Shown: piece by piece, positions 24,875-33,549 of the stretch | Layout of the letters: each line of letters opens with the position of its first letter | Numbering within the stretch: position 1 is the stretch's first letter | Source: Bacteroidota bacterium | GTDB lineage: Bacteria > Bacteroidota > Bacteroidia > Chitinophagales > Chitinophagaceae | Reading direction: 5' to 3' | Length of the DNA: 57,800 nt | Assembly (NCBI GenBank): GCA_003175695.1 | Contig: PSRA01000112.1 | Coordinates: 1 to 57,800 of the forward strand | Program-made: the position numbers and the translations under genes | The notes under the pieces: model-generated | Seen by the model: the letters and a program-made list of their open reading frames with translations, nothing else | Databases searched by the model: none | Told to the model about the DNA's origin: nothing

Positions 24875-27154
24875 TTAATTGTGGTGCATATGAGCCATTC
24901 CTTTTTGCGAAATAAAATCAAGGTGAGCCAGTCGGTAGGTTGCCAATGTACCATCGCCTTCTTTGATTTTGATATTCGTGTCTATCGGAGGATTTTCAAA
25001 CACCTGCACCTGACCAGTAACGGGCCAGGTTATTTCAATTTTTTCTATTGAAACTGCCTGCCCCAGGCCGATATGCTGACGCAAAGGATTTGATCCAAAA
25101 CTTCCGCCCGAGTTCACATCCCTGTAGACAGATCGCTCAACATTATTTTCTTTAAACGTTACTTTTATTTTTGCGCCGATTGCTGCTCTATTAGAAACCG
25201 TTCCTGATAATGAAAGATTCACCCAGTGATTATGATTTTGTCCTGGATTTAAATAAAGAGAGCTCTCATAAGCATCTCCTACATAAGCCCCACCCATTTT
25301 AATATAGATATCTTCATTGCCGTCATTGTCAAGATCAGCAAAAGAAATACCGTGTCCTTTTTGCAAATTTCCTACGCGTGCAGAAGTCGTAACATCCAAA
25401 AAGCTTTTACCGTTAATATTTTTAAATAGCTTGTTTGGGATAGCCGATTTAAATGGTGGATTCCCTGTGCCAAGATAAAAATCCAGATATCCATCATTGT
25501 CGATGTCGCCAAAATTTGATCCCATCGCAAAAGCAATTTTATTCAGGCCCACTTTCGAGGACACTTCCTCAAACGTCCCGTCGTGGTTGTTTCTGAACAG
25601 AAAAACTTTGCCGGCATTGTTTACAGGCATCCCTGTTGCTTCGGCGCCTGCATAGTAGGCAAGTGATCCGGAAAATTCATAACCACATACAAGTATATCA
25701 AGCCAACCATCATTGTCATAATCCCAGAACCAGGTGGGAAAACTGCGGAACTTATTATTGGTTAGTCCTGCCTGCTGACTGACATCACTGAATTTTACGA
25801 CGCCGTTCTTAACAGTTTCATTTTTCAACAATATTTTTTTCCCTGTTAATGTTGAAATGAAAATATCTGTTAGCCCATCGTTATTATAGTCGCCTGAAGT
25901 AACACCTTTTACAAAATCAGTTATTCCACAACCGGCTTTTGAAGCAATTTCTGTAAAAGTGCCATTCTTATTATTGATGTACAATTGGCAAGGGTTCAAT
26001 TCACCACCGGGCTGCGTTTCATTTCCAATGAAGACGTCCAGCCAGCCGTCATTATTGAAATCTGCCCAAGTTGCTGTTTGGCTAGGGTGAAATGAAAGCA
26101 GTCCGCTTTCTTTTGTCACGTCCGTAAATGTCCCATCCCCGTTGTTCCTAAGTAGGGAATTGGGTATGTTACCAAACTTTCCTTTCCAACCGCCTCTCAA
26201 GACGAAAATATCTTTAAGTCCATCATTGTTATAATCTGTTTGCATTATATGCAAGCCCCCATTTAAATATCCTAAGCCTGAAGAGTCAGACAGATCTGTA
26301 AATGTTCCGTCGCCATTGTTCCGATAATAGCGCATCGGCTCTGTCAGCGACCAACTGCTAAGAACGATATCTGGATAACCATCATTATCGAAATCATCAA
26401 CAATACTTCCACCCGCCTGGCTCCTATAACTCAGGCCAAGGTTTGCTGCCACATCAGTGAATGGTTTTACCGTGTGCATGCTGTCATCATTCTTTACTTT
26501 CATAAGAAATTGTGGCGGCACTTCCTGTGGGTATCCCCCGGTGGTCATATATGCGATATTCAACAGCCATTTTGATTCTAAATCACTGGGATCATCAATC
26601 AACAATGACTTATATATATCGATGGCCTTTTCTGATCCGGTTTTATCCATATGCACGCCGCCATTTGATATAGGATAAATGCACGATTCTGCATTGTGCA
26701 TGTGAATGCAATTCATTCGTTCGCCCAATCTTATGTAGGCAATTGCCAAATCTTTCAAAGTCGCCTGCTTTTGCTCGATGTTTCCGCCCGGTATTTTATC
26801 AAGCAAAACATTGTAAGTCTCTATCGCCTTTTGTTCCTCTCCCAATTGCAAGAGTGCGTTTGCCTTCTTATTAAGTGCCTTCATTAGCATGCTTTCATCG
26901 GAAGAGCCATTTAATATTGAATCGCAGGATTTCACCATCGCCTCGGGGCAAAAAACATTGTCGGGGCTGTAGAAATTCTTTTCTGCTGCTTTTAAAAGAT
27001 CAATCATGGCCTGATTTGGCAGCGTTTTGTGTTTGCAGGAAATAAAAAAAAGTGGCAACATGATAAGCAATAAAATGATCAGGGTGCGGCCTTCAGGTCG
27101 ATGATGTTTCTTATCATCATACCTGGGGGGTTGTAATTCGATGTGCTTAGTCAT
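24875..27154 (-). CDS. VCBS/FG-GAP lipoprotein with N-terminal TPR region (CRTAC1-like, ASPIC/UnbV)
   Basis: 759 residues. The N-terminal stretch is basic, with a hydrophobic segment ending in LFFISC (Cys at about residue 40). Residues 50-210 are TPR-like helices (EEQKAIETYNVLLDKIPGG, QATLKDLAIAYIRLGE). From about 235 on come FG-GAP/VCBS loops (DFDNDGYPDIVL, DYNNDGLKDIFV, DFNNDGWLDVFI, DIDNDGYLDFYL). The C-terminus has the ASPIC/UnbV pattern NHWVNLSLSG, GAKIKVTF, RDVNSGGSFGSNPLRQHIGL and IEITWPV. Family function is unknown; a surface propeller is likely. It directly precedes xylA, an unusual pairing of a surface protein and a cytoplasmic isomerase. Confidence 0.85.
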   Translation of the reverse strand: MTKHIELQPPRYDDKKHHRPEGRTLIILLLIMLPLFFISCKHKTLPNQAMIDLLKAAEKNFYSPDNVFCPEAMVKSCDSILNGSSDESMLMKALNKKANALLQLGEEQKAIETYNVLLDKIPGGNIEQKQATLKDLAIAYIRLGERMNCIHMHNAESCIYPISNGGVHMDKTGSEKAIDIYKSLLIDDPSDLESKWLLNIAYMTTGGYPQEVPPQFLMKVKNDDSMHTVKPFTDVAANLGLSYRSQAGGSIVDDFDNDGYPDIVLSSWSLTEPMRYYRNNGDGTFTDLSDSSGLGYLNGGLHIMQTDYNNDGLKDIFVLRGGWKGKFGNIPNSLLRNNGDGTFTDVTKESGLLSFHPSQTATWADFNNDGWLDVFIGNETQPGGELNPCQLYINNKNGTFTEIASKAGCGITDFVKGVTSGDYNNDGLTDIFISTLTGKKILLKNETVKNGVVKFSDVSQQAGLTNNKFRSFPTWFWDYDNDGWLDILVCGYEFSGSLAYYAGAEATGMPVNNAGKVFLFRNNHDGTFEEVSSKVGLNKIAFAMGSNFGDIDNDGYLDFYLGTGNPPFKSAIPNKLFKNINGKSFLDVTTSARVGNLQKGHGISFADLDNDGNEDIYIKMGGAYVGDAYESSLYLNPGQNHNHWVNLSLSGTVSNRAAIGAKIKVTFKENNVERSVYRDVNSGGSFGSNPLRQHIGLGQAVSIEKIEITWPVTGQVQVFENPPIDTNIKIKEGDGTLATYRLAHLDFISQKGMAHMHHN

Positions 27155-27309
27155 AATCTCGCTTTAATAAAAATTTCTATGATCAAAATAAATATAATGC
27201 CATCATTTTTATTATCCTGGATCCTGGATTCTAAAGTACAATGATTATTGACCCAATGGTAAGCTTGCGCAATACCTTTTACCTATACAGAGGGAAAAAA
27301 ATCAAAAAA

Positions 27310-27332
27310 ATGGAGGCTTTGCCAGCCTCCAT
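27310..27332 (-). terminator. Strong terminator after susD
   Basis: ATGGAGGCT, loop TTGCC, AGCCTCCAT is a perfect 9-bp stem. On the minus strand it is followed by TTTTTTTGATTTTTTT. It starts 22 bases after the SusD stop, so it ends the SusC-SusD transcript. The VCBS-xylA pair therefore needs its own promoter or relies on read-through. The rest of 27155-27354 shows no gene. Confidence 0.9.
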
Positions 27333-27354
27333 ATTATTCAAAACTATACCTGCT

Positions 27355-28875
27355 CTACTTTATCAAAGGGTTGGCCGAAGTCTCGTTAGAAGGAATTGGG
27401 AAATTGGCCACCTGACCTGGTTTTGGATCAGCCCTGATTGATGGATAATAACCCTTAGCTCTCCAACGCAAAATATCAATATTATTCACTTCTTCGCCAG
27501 CCAACTCTACAGATCTTTCGTGCATCACAGCCGCTAATGCGTCGTTTTTTGTAGCTAATACGACAGGAGGCATATTTACGCTCGGCCGAGCGCGAACTTC
27601 ATTGATGTAACTTGCAGCCTGGGCAGGACTTCCAATTTCGGCTTCGCATTCTGCCAGCATTAAAAGAACATCAGCATAGCGTATCATACGCATATTTATG
27701 CCATCTGGGTGAAAGCCATCATTAGTCCAGTCAAGCACCGAATATTTGCGAAAAACTCTTTTTTGCAACTTGCCATTATGGTTGCTTTGGGCCACGTTCA
27801 TACCATTTTCCGTGAGTGGCGTACCGACTGCAGTACCCCCCATGGTCAAAATATTGTCACCTGATTCATAAAAAGTGAATTTGTATCTCGGATCATTGGG
27901 TTCAAATTCATTTAATAATTGATCAGAAGGTACTACATTTCCCCAAACTATACCATATTCCTGGCTGCGCATAACACTAACATCGGCAGTAGGGCCCTCA
28001 CCGACGTATCCCCAATTGAAATTATCATCTCCCTTGTCTACAAAAGCCACTTCAAAAACCGACTCAGGATTGAATTCGTGCCCAAGTGTGAGTTGGTTAG
28101 TTCCAACCTTCACATCGCCATCGAAATTATCAGAAAAGTTAGGAACAAGACTATATTTACCGTACACCTGCAGTAAAGCTGCTTTTGCTGCTGCATAATC
28201 GCCTTTCTGCATTTGTACTCTTCCCAACAAGGCATTTGCCGCACCTTTTGTAGCTCTTCCTTGTTGTGAAGCAACATCCGGCAATTTTGATACAGCATCT
28301 GTCAGATCATTAATTATTGCTGTGTAAATATCAGCGACAGGTGATTGAGCTTTATAGCCGTTGGCAGAAGTAATGGGCTCAAGATAAAGAGGAACATCAC
28401 CCCACATAGATGCCAGTTCAAAATATGCCCATGCCCTTAAAAACTCAGCTTCTCCGACAGTTATATCCCTTAGTGCGACATTGTCAGTAACCTTTGGAGC
28501 TTTAGAGATGACAAGGTTAGCCCTGTTGATCATTTGATAAGACCCATTCCATACATTGGTCATCACACCATTTGAAGGTGAAGGAGAAGGTTGTTTTAAT
28601 AATTCGGCCCTTGGAGCTTCCAATTGAGCTCCTCCTGCTCCCGTTTCCCCTCCCCTCATGTCATGAGTAAAGAACCATTCGCGGCCAACCAGCTGGGCTG
28701 AACGCAGAGTAGAATACACTGCATTCACTCCATTTTGCAGTTCTGCTGCTGTTTTGAAATAGCTGTCAGTAGTCGGATTATTTTTATCCGTTACATCCAG
28801 CTTTTTGTTGCATGCAACTATAATGGCTATGACCAAAATAGTCGAAGCAATCAGAATATTTATTTTTTGCTTCAT
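27355..28875 (-). CDS. SusD/RagB-like surface lipoprotein (xylan locus)
   Basis: 506 residues. The lipoprotein signal ends in IAIIVACNKK (Cys 22), and DVTDKNNPTTDSYFKTAAEL follows as the usual SusD N-terminus. Helices contain AEFLRAWAYFELASMWGDVPL, the classic SusD segment, RYADVLLMLAECEAEI, and AAVMHERSVELAGEEVNNID. It binds the glycan on the surface and delivers it to the SusC encoded 35 bases upstream. Given the neighbouring xylan enzymes, the ligand is probably arabinoxylan oligosaccharides, which is inferred from context. Confidence 0.95.
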   Translation of the reverse strand: MKQKINILIASTILVIAIIVACNKKLDVTDKNNPTTDSYFKTAAELQNGVNAVYSTLRSAQLVGREWFFTHDMRGGETGAGGAQLEAPRAELLKQPSPSPSNGVMTNVWNGSYQMINRANLVISKAPKVTDNVALRDITVGEAEFLRAWAYFELASMWGDVPLYLEPITSANGYKAQSPVADIYTAIINDLTDAVSKLPDVASQQGRATKGAANALLGRVQMQKGDYAAAKAALLQVYGKYSLVPNFSDNFDGDVKVGTNQLTLGHEFNPESVFEVAFVDKGDDNFNWGYVGEGPTADVSVMRSQEYGIVWGNVVPSDQLLNEFEPNDPRYKFTFYESGDNILTMGGTAVGTPLTENGMNVAQSNHNGKLQKRVFRKYSVLDWTNDGFHPDGINMRMIRYADVLLMLAECEAEIGSPAQAASYINEVRARPSVNMPPVVLATKNDALAAVMHERSVELAGEEVNNIDILRWRAKGYYPSIRADPKPGQVANFPIPSNETSANPLIK

Positions 28876-28910
28876 ATTAAATTGATTTAAAAAGTTTTAC
28901 TTTATTTCTT

Positions 28911-31900
28911 TTAAAAAGTAGTATGGATACCTATCTGATAAGCCTTTGGCTGAGGATACACCGCATAGTCAATGCCATTGGTAAGCGATGATGAACCCGG
29001 CGCCCTGTTACCTACTTCCGGATCATAGCCTGTGTATTTAGTAAACGTAAGAATATTTTGAGCCGAAACATATATACTCAAATTCTTCACTACTCCTTTT
29101 GTTGCTGACTGTAAATATCTCTCCGGTATGCTATAGCTCAGTGTTATATTCTTAAGCCGTAGGTACGAACCGTCCTCGATAAACCGGGTAGACGGGCGGG
29201 CATTTTGATTCGGGTCAGAAGATGCAGCGCGTGGAATGTTCGTATTTGTATTGGAAGGCGACCATGCTCTTAATACTGCCGTGCCGGCATTAAAGAAACG
29301 AACCATTCCTTCCGTTGTAGTTTTTAAAGCGTTGTATATTTTATTTCCCTGCACGCCCTGGAAGAATACTGTCAAACCAAAATTCTTATAATTGGCGCCG
29401 AGGTTTAATGAATATGAAAACTTAGGAATGAAACTACCCAGGAACGTGCGATCTTTATTATCAATTTTTCCATCCCCGTTTAAGTCTTTGAACATAAGAT
29501 CGCCAGGCCCGGTTCCGCCTGTTTGCGTAGCATGTTTTGCTACCTGGGAGGAATCCTGAAAAATACCTTCCACAACCCATCCGTAAAACGATTGTATGGA
29601 ATGGCCGGGAGCCGTGTTGGTTACGTTGTATCCTTCAGTGAGATCCACGTCGGCACCTGCTTCAATATTGGGAACGCCCGGTGCGAGTGAAAGCACCTTA
29701 TTTGTGATAATGCTAAGATTACCGAGAGCATTCCATTGAAATGCACCTTTCCTGTCATTATAACCCAGCTGCATTTCAAAACCGTCGTTTTGCATAGAAG
29801 CAACGTTCTGATTTACTGTGGAAGTCAAATATCCAAACGACGAGGGAAGTGGAACAGCCAATATCAAATTATCGGTTTTACGCTGAAAGTACTCAGCGGA
29901 TAATGTGAATTCATTATTCAGCAAACCCAAGTCTAAACCGACATTAAGCTGCTTTGTTTTTTCCCAGTTCAATTCTGTATTTCCAAGGCTCTGGATGGAT
30001 GAAGCAGGACCGCTATTCAAAGAGTTACCAAACGGGTAGTATGCACTGTTTGCGTTCACACCAACCAGCCAGGGTGTGTTACCCAAAATTGTTCCATTGA
30101 GACCTGTAAGTCCATAGCCTGCACGAAATTTCAATTCAGATATTTCCGATTGATTCTTCATGAATTCTTCCTGATCAACTCTCCAACCAACGGAACCTGA
30201 AGGAAAGGTTGCATACTTTTTACCTGGTGCCCAAACTGAAAGTCCATCTCGGCGTATGGCTCCTTCCAACAGGTATTTGCCCTTGTAATCATAAGTCACG
30301 CGACCGAGAAGAGATATCAGATAATTTTCACCAATCAGCGTTTGACCGGATATATTGGTGGCATTATTGAGCGTTCTCAGATCATTGGATGCCTGGTTGC
30401 CACTCATATTTTCCTGACGTGTATTTTGACTTTGATACTCATAAACAGCAATAGCGCCAATATGATGGTTGCCAAAGGTTTTGTCAAAAGTAAGTTGCTG
30501 CGTATATAATTGGACGGTAGAAAGTGATCTGTTATTTGTGACCGTAGCCTGTACTGCGCTGGAGCCCGCCACAGTACCACTATCATTAAATATAGGAGAG
30601 AAACGATAATCTAAACCGTTGGCATAATCAATGCCGAAAGTGGAACGGAACTTTAACCATTTGGTGAAATTTATTTCAAGAAATGCAGTTCCCAAAATTT
30701 TCACCGTTGTCCTGTGGCCTGGATTTTTTACCATCGCATCTTCAATTGGATTGGTTGGGTCGCCTCCGTCCAAAACAGAGTTTACTCCTCTAAAACCGGT
30801 GGTAGTAGTAGGATCATATACGGGCATATACGGCATCATCTTAATAACATTCACCAAATTCGACCTGGTTTGCGTTTCATTATTATCATAAGCCTGATCG
30901 CCATAAGCAGTATATAAGTTCTCGCCGAAGGTGAAGACTTTACTGATTCTGTGATCAGAGTTAAAGCGGAAATTATAGCGGGTATATCCTACATGGGGTG
31001 CGATACCGGATTGATTAAGATACCCGGCAGATGCATAAAATCGCGAAACATCATTGCCTCCGCTCAGGTTAATATTTGTTTGGGTCATGGGCCCTGGCCT
31101 GAAATATTCATCCTGCCAATTGGTAACGTGATTACCATATGTGGTACTGGCCCCGTTGTAGATCGGTGTGTTAACCCAGGGATCCAAACGCCTCGGAACT
31201 TTACTTCCTCTGTATGCAATTGCATATTGATCAAATTGCTCAGGATTCAATAAATCCAGCCTCTTTGTAACAACCTGGCTACCGTAATATGAATCTAAAT
31301 TGATATGTAACTGCCCGTCTCTCCTGCCTTTTTTCGTGGTAATAAGGATCACGCCATTGGTAGCTCTTGACCCGTAAATGGCTGCGGCGGATGCATCCTT
31401 TAACACATCAATGGTTTCTATATCTCTTGTATCAATTGTTGATAAATCGCCGGTCGGGAATTCATCAACAACATACAATGGATTGGACGCGTAAGTTATG
31501 GAGCTGATACCTCTTATTGAAACCAGCGGTTCTGTTCCCGGGCTTCCATTATTTCTAACCTGCAGGCCAGGTACACGCCCCTGCAGCGCCTGCGAAGCAG
31601 ATACTGCGGGCACTTCATTTAGTGTTTTTCCGCTAACGCTGGAAACTGCACCTGTAACGTGGGTTCGCTTTTGCGTACCATAACCGACAACAACCACCTG
31701 GGTGAGGCTGTTTTGATTTTCGCCAAGGGCAATATTTAATGCTGAGCTTCCATTTACTTCTACGTTCTTACTATTAAAGCCAACAAAAGAAACAATAATC
31801 GTCCCTTTTGGATTTACGTCATTCAAGACGAAAGCACCCTTTGCATCTGTTAAGGTTTTCTTGTTAGAGCCCTTGACGCTAACAGTCGCCCCTGCTAATG

Positions 31901-32060
31901 GAACCCCAGACGCGTCGGTGACTGTTCCATGCACGCTTGATGGCGTCTGGGCCTTTAATTGAAATGTAAACAGGATGAGCAAAAAAACGGCAAAAGCCTG
32001 CTTACCAACCAATGAAAATAGTAGTGACCTCATTGGTTGACTGAAGGTTCTTCTAGTCAT
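28911..32060 (-). CDS. SusC/RagA family TonB-dependent transporter (xylan locus)
   Basis: 1049 residues. The signal peptide (to about residue 38, LKAQ) is preceded by a basic stretch. A carboxypeptidase-D-like domain has VHGTVTDASGVPLAGATVSV. Then TQVVVVGYGTQKRTHVTGAV leads to the plug with VSIRGISSITYASNPLYVVD, IDVLKDASAAAIYGSRAT and GVILITTKKGR. The barrel ends in YQIGIHTTF. It takes up oligosaccharides released at the surface, energised by TonB. It is transcribed with susD and lies next to a LacI-family gene on the opposite strand, with an operator-like site at 32252 in its 5' region. Confidence 0.96.
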   Translation of the reverse strand: MTRRTFSQPMRSLLFSLVGKQAFAVFLLILFTFQLKAQTPSSVHGTVTDASGVPLAGATVSVKGSNKKTLTDAKGAFVLNDVNPKGTIIVSFVGFNSKNVEVNGSSALNIALGENQNSLTQVVVVGYGTQKRTHVTGAVSSVSGKTLNEVPAVSASQALQGRVPGLQVRNNGSPGTEPLVSIRGISSITYASNPLYVVDEFPTGDLSTIDTRDIETIDVLKDASAAAIYGSRATNGVILITTKKGRRDGQLHINLDSYYGSQVVTKRLDLLNPEQFDQYAIAYRGSKVPRRLDPWVNTPIYNGASTTYGNHVTNWQDEYFRPGPMTQTNINLSGGNDVSRFYASAGYLNQSGIAPHVGYTRYNFRFNSDHRISKVFTFGENLYTAYGDQAYDNNETQTRSNLVNVIKMMPYMPVYDPTTTTGFRGVNSVLDGGDPTNPIEDAMVKNPGHRTTVKILGTAFLEINFTKWLKFRSTFGIDYANGLDYRFSPIFNDSGTVAGSSAVQATVTNNRSLSTVQLYTQQLTFDKTFGNHHIGAIAVYEYQSQNTRQENMSGNQASNDLRTLNNATNISGQTLIGENYLISLLGRVTYDYKGKYLLEGAIRRDGLSVWAPGKKYATFPSGSVGWRVDQEEFMKNQSEISELKFRAGYGLTGLNGTILGNTPWLVGVNANSAYYPFGNSLNSGPASSIQSLGNTELNWEKTKQLNVGLDLGLLNNEFTLSAEYFQRKTDNLILAVPLPSSFGYLTSTVNQNVASMQNDGFEMQLGYNDRKGAFQWNALGNLSIITNKVLSLAPGVPNIEAGADVDLTEGYNVTNTAPGHSIQSFYGWVVEGIFQDSSQVAKHATQTGGTGPGDLMFKDLNGDGKIDNKDRTFLGSFIPKFSYSLNLGANYKNFGLTVFFQGVQGNKIYNALKTTTEGMVRFFNAGTAVLRAWSPSNTNTNIPRAASSDPNQNARPSTRFIEDGSYLRLKNITLSYSIPERYLQSATKGVVKNLSIYVSAQNILTFTKYTGYDPEVGNRAPGSSSLTNGIDYAVYPQPKAYQIGIHTTF

Positions 32061-32251
32061 AAGAGTTGTTTTTGGTAGAAAATGATAGTTGTGTTTGGCA
32101 GTAGAGAAAAACTTTATCTGGAATCTGCGCTTGAAAAGCGCCTTTCACGATTCAAAAGTTGAAGATAAAATGCAGGAGATTTCCTATGAATCGTTGGCAT
32201 AGCAAATCATGTTGGTGCTTTTTGGCATTGGCATTCGTTTGTTCGGCTAAA

Positions 32252-32265
32252 TGTAACCGATTGCT
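32252..32265. promoter_or_regulatory. LacI-type operator upstream of susC
   Basis: TGTAACCGATTGCT, complement AGCAATCGGTTACA, differs from the exact copy at 32385 (TGCAATCGGTTGCA) at two positions in its half-sites and keeps the core. It lies about 190 bases upstream of the susC start codon, within a long untranslated leader. Confidence 0.6.
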
Positions 32266-32384
32266 TGAAAGACCATAAAATCTGCCCATTTGCTGCATAT
32301 GTGCTTAAAAATAACAATAAACACACCCAACATCTACGAGTAGAATGGCCTTTGGGCGACTAAAATAGTGCTTTATTCTGTAAT

Positions 32385-32398
32385 TGCAATCGGTTGCA
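32385..32398. promoter_or_regulatory. LacI-type operator upstream of the regulator gene
   Basis: TGCAATCGGTTGCA has symmetric TGCAA/TTGCA arms around a central CG, as LacI-family operators do. It sits 50 bases upstream of the GTG start of the LacI gene. A TATATTTA (32420-32427) with an upstream TTG at 32394 could be the promoter, in which case the operator overlaps the -33 element and implies autorepression. Confidence 0.7.
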
Positions 32399-32448
32399 TT
32401 ATTTTTTTTGAACTTATCCTATATTTAGGGCAAAATCTTTTTTTAAGC

Positions 32449-33483
32449 GTGAAACAAGACAAGGAAGTTACCATCTACGATATCGCTAAACGGCTCAATA
32501 TTTCGTCAGCAACTGTAAGCCGCGCGCTCAATAACAATCCTACTGTCAGCGCTTCCACCAGGAAGAAAATTAATGAGTTAGCTGAGAGTTTAGGTTACAG
32601 GCACAATCATTTTGCAAGCAGCCTGCGTTTGCAAAAGACCCATACCATCGGCGTGATTTTGCATGAATTAAACAGTTATTTTATTATTTCTGTGCTGGCA
32701 GGTATCGAAGCAATTGCCAGGGAATCTAATTACAACCTGATAATTGTTCACTCTGCAGAAAATCCAGATCTGGAGTGCGTCAACGCCCGAAACCTTTTTC
32801 ATAAGCGCGTTGATGGTATCATCGCTTCGCTTTCGTTTGAGACGAAGGACTTGTCACATTTTAAACAATTTCAAGACAGAAATATTCCCGTTGTGTTTTT
32901 TGACCGTGTTATTGAACAAAGTGATGGAGCAAAGGTGATTATAAATAATTACCAGGCAGGTTACGATGCAACCACTCATTTAATTGAACAAGGTTGCAAG
33001 CGTATTGCACATGTTACTTCCAGCCTGACAAGAAATGTTTATTCAGAACGCATGAGAGGTTATAAACAAGCATTGCTGGATCACAAAATTAAATTTGATG
33101 AAAAGCTTTTGATTATCGATGGCCTTAAAGAAGAAGACGCAATAAGGTCAGCGAATCGTATTCTCGCAGTGAAGAATAGGCCCGATGGCGTTTTTGTTAC
33201 CAATGATTTTTGTGCTGCGGTAATCATGCAGACACTTAAGGACGCTGGCGTTCGCATACCGCAGGACGTTGCTGTTGTCGGTTTTAATAATGATAACATT
33301 GGTAAGGTCATTAATCCAAAACTTACTACCATTAATTATCCGGGCTTTGAAATGGGCAAAGTGGCTGCCCGAAGCCTAATTGGCTATTTGAAGGGCTTGT
33401 GGGATATGAGCATAGGCAATACGATGGTCGTAAAGTCTGAGCTTATTGTCAGGGAATCATCCCTGAAAAAGGGGAAAAAATAA
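32449..33483 (+). CDS. LacI/GalR-family transcriptional regulator of the xylan locus
   Basis: 344 residues from GTG 32449. The frame is open to 32368, but translation from there would put the operator within the gene and add a hydrophobic leader not found in the family. The N-terminus has the LacI HTH VTIYDIAKRLNISSATVSRA and a following hinge (LGYRHNHFASSLRLQKTHTI). Then comes the periplasmic-binding-like effector domain: GVILHELNSYFIISVLAGIE, IIVHSAENPD, IPVVFFDRVIE, DGVFVTNDF and VVGFNNDNIGKVINPKLTT. It probably senses xylose or an oligosaccharide and represses susCD, itself and the hydrolase operons through TGCAATCGGTTGCA sites; this is inferred from site positions. Confidence 0.93.
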   Translation: MKQDKEVTIYDIAKRLNISSATVSRALNNNPTVSASTRKKINELAESLGYRHNHFASSLRLQKTHTIGVILHELNSYFIISVLAGIEAIARESNYNLIIVHSAENPDLECVNARNLFHKRVDGIIASLSFETKDLSHFKQFQDRNIPVVFFDRVIEQSDGAKVIINNYQAGYDATTHLIEQGCKRIAHVTSSLTRNVYSERMRGYKQALLDHKIKFDEKLLIIDGLKEEDAIRSANRILAVKNRPDGVFVTNDFCAAVIMQTLKDAGVRIPQDVAVVGFNNDNIGKVINPKLTTINYPGFEMGKVAARSLIGYLKGLWDMSIGNTMVVKSELIVRESSLKKGKK

Positions 33484-33549
33484 CCTGTTGATTTCTCCCA
33501 CACAGATGAGTAATTTGTTGAATTGAACAGCAAAGAACGTGGTGACAAT

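Noticed and set aside
32368..32448. N-terminal extension of the LacI gene
   Set aside because: Would include the operator and a hydrophobic leader; family alignment starts at GTG 32449.
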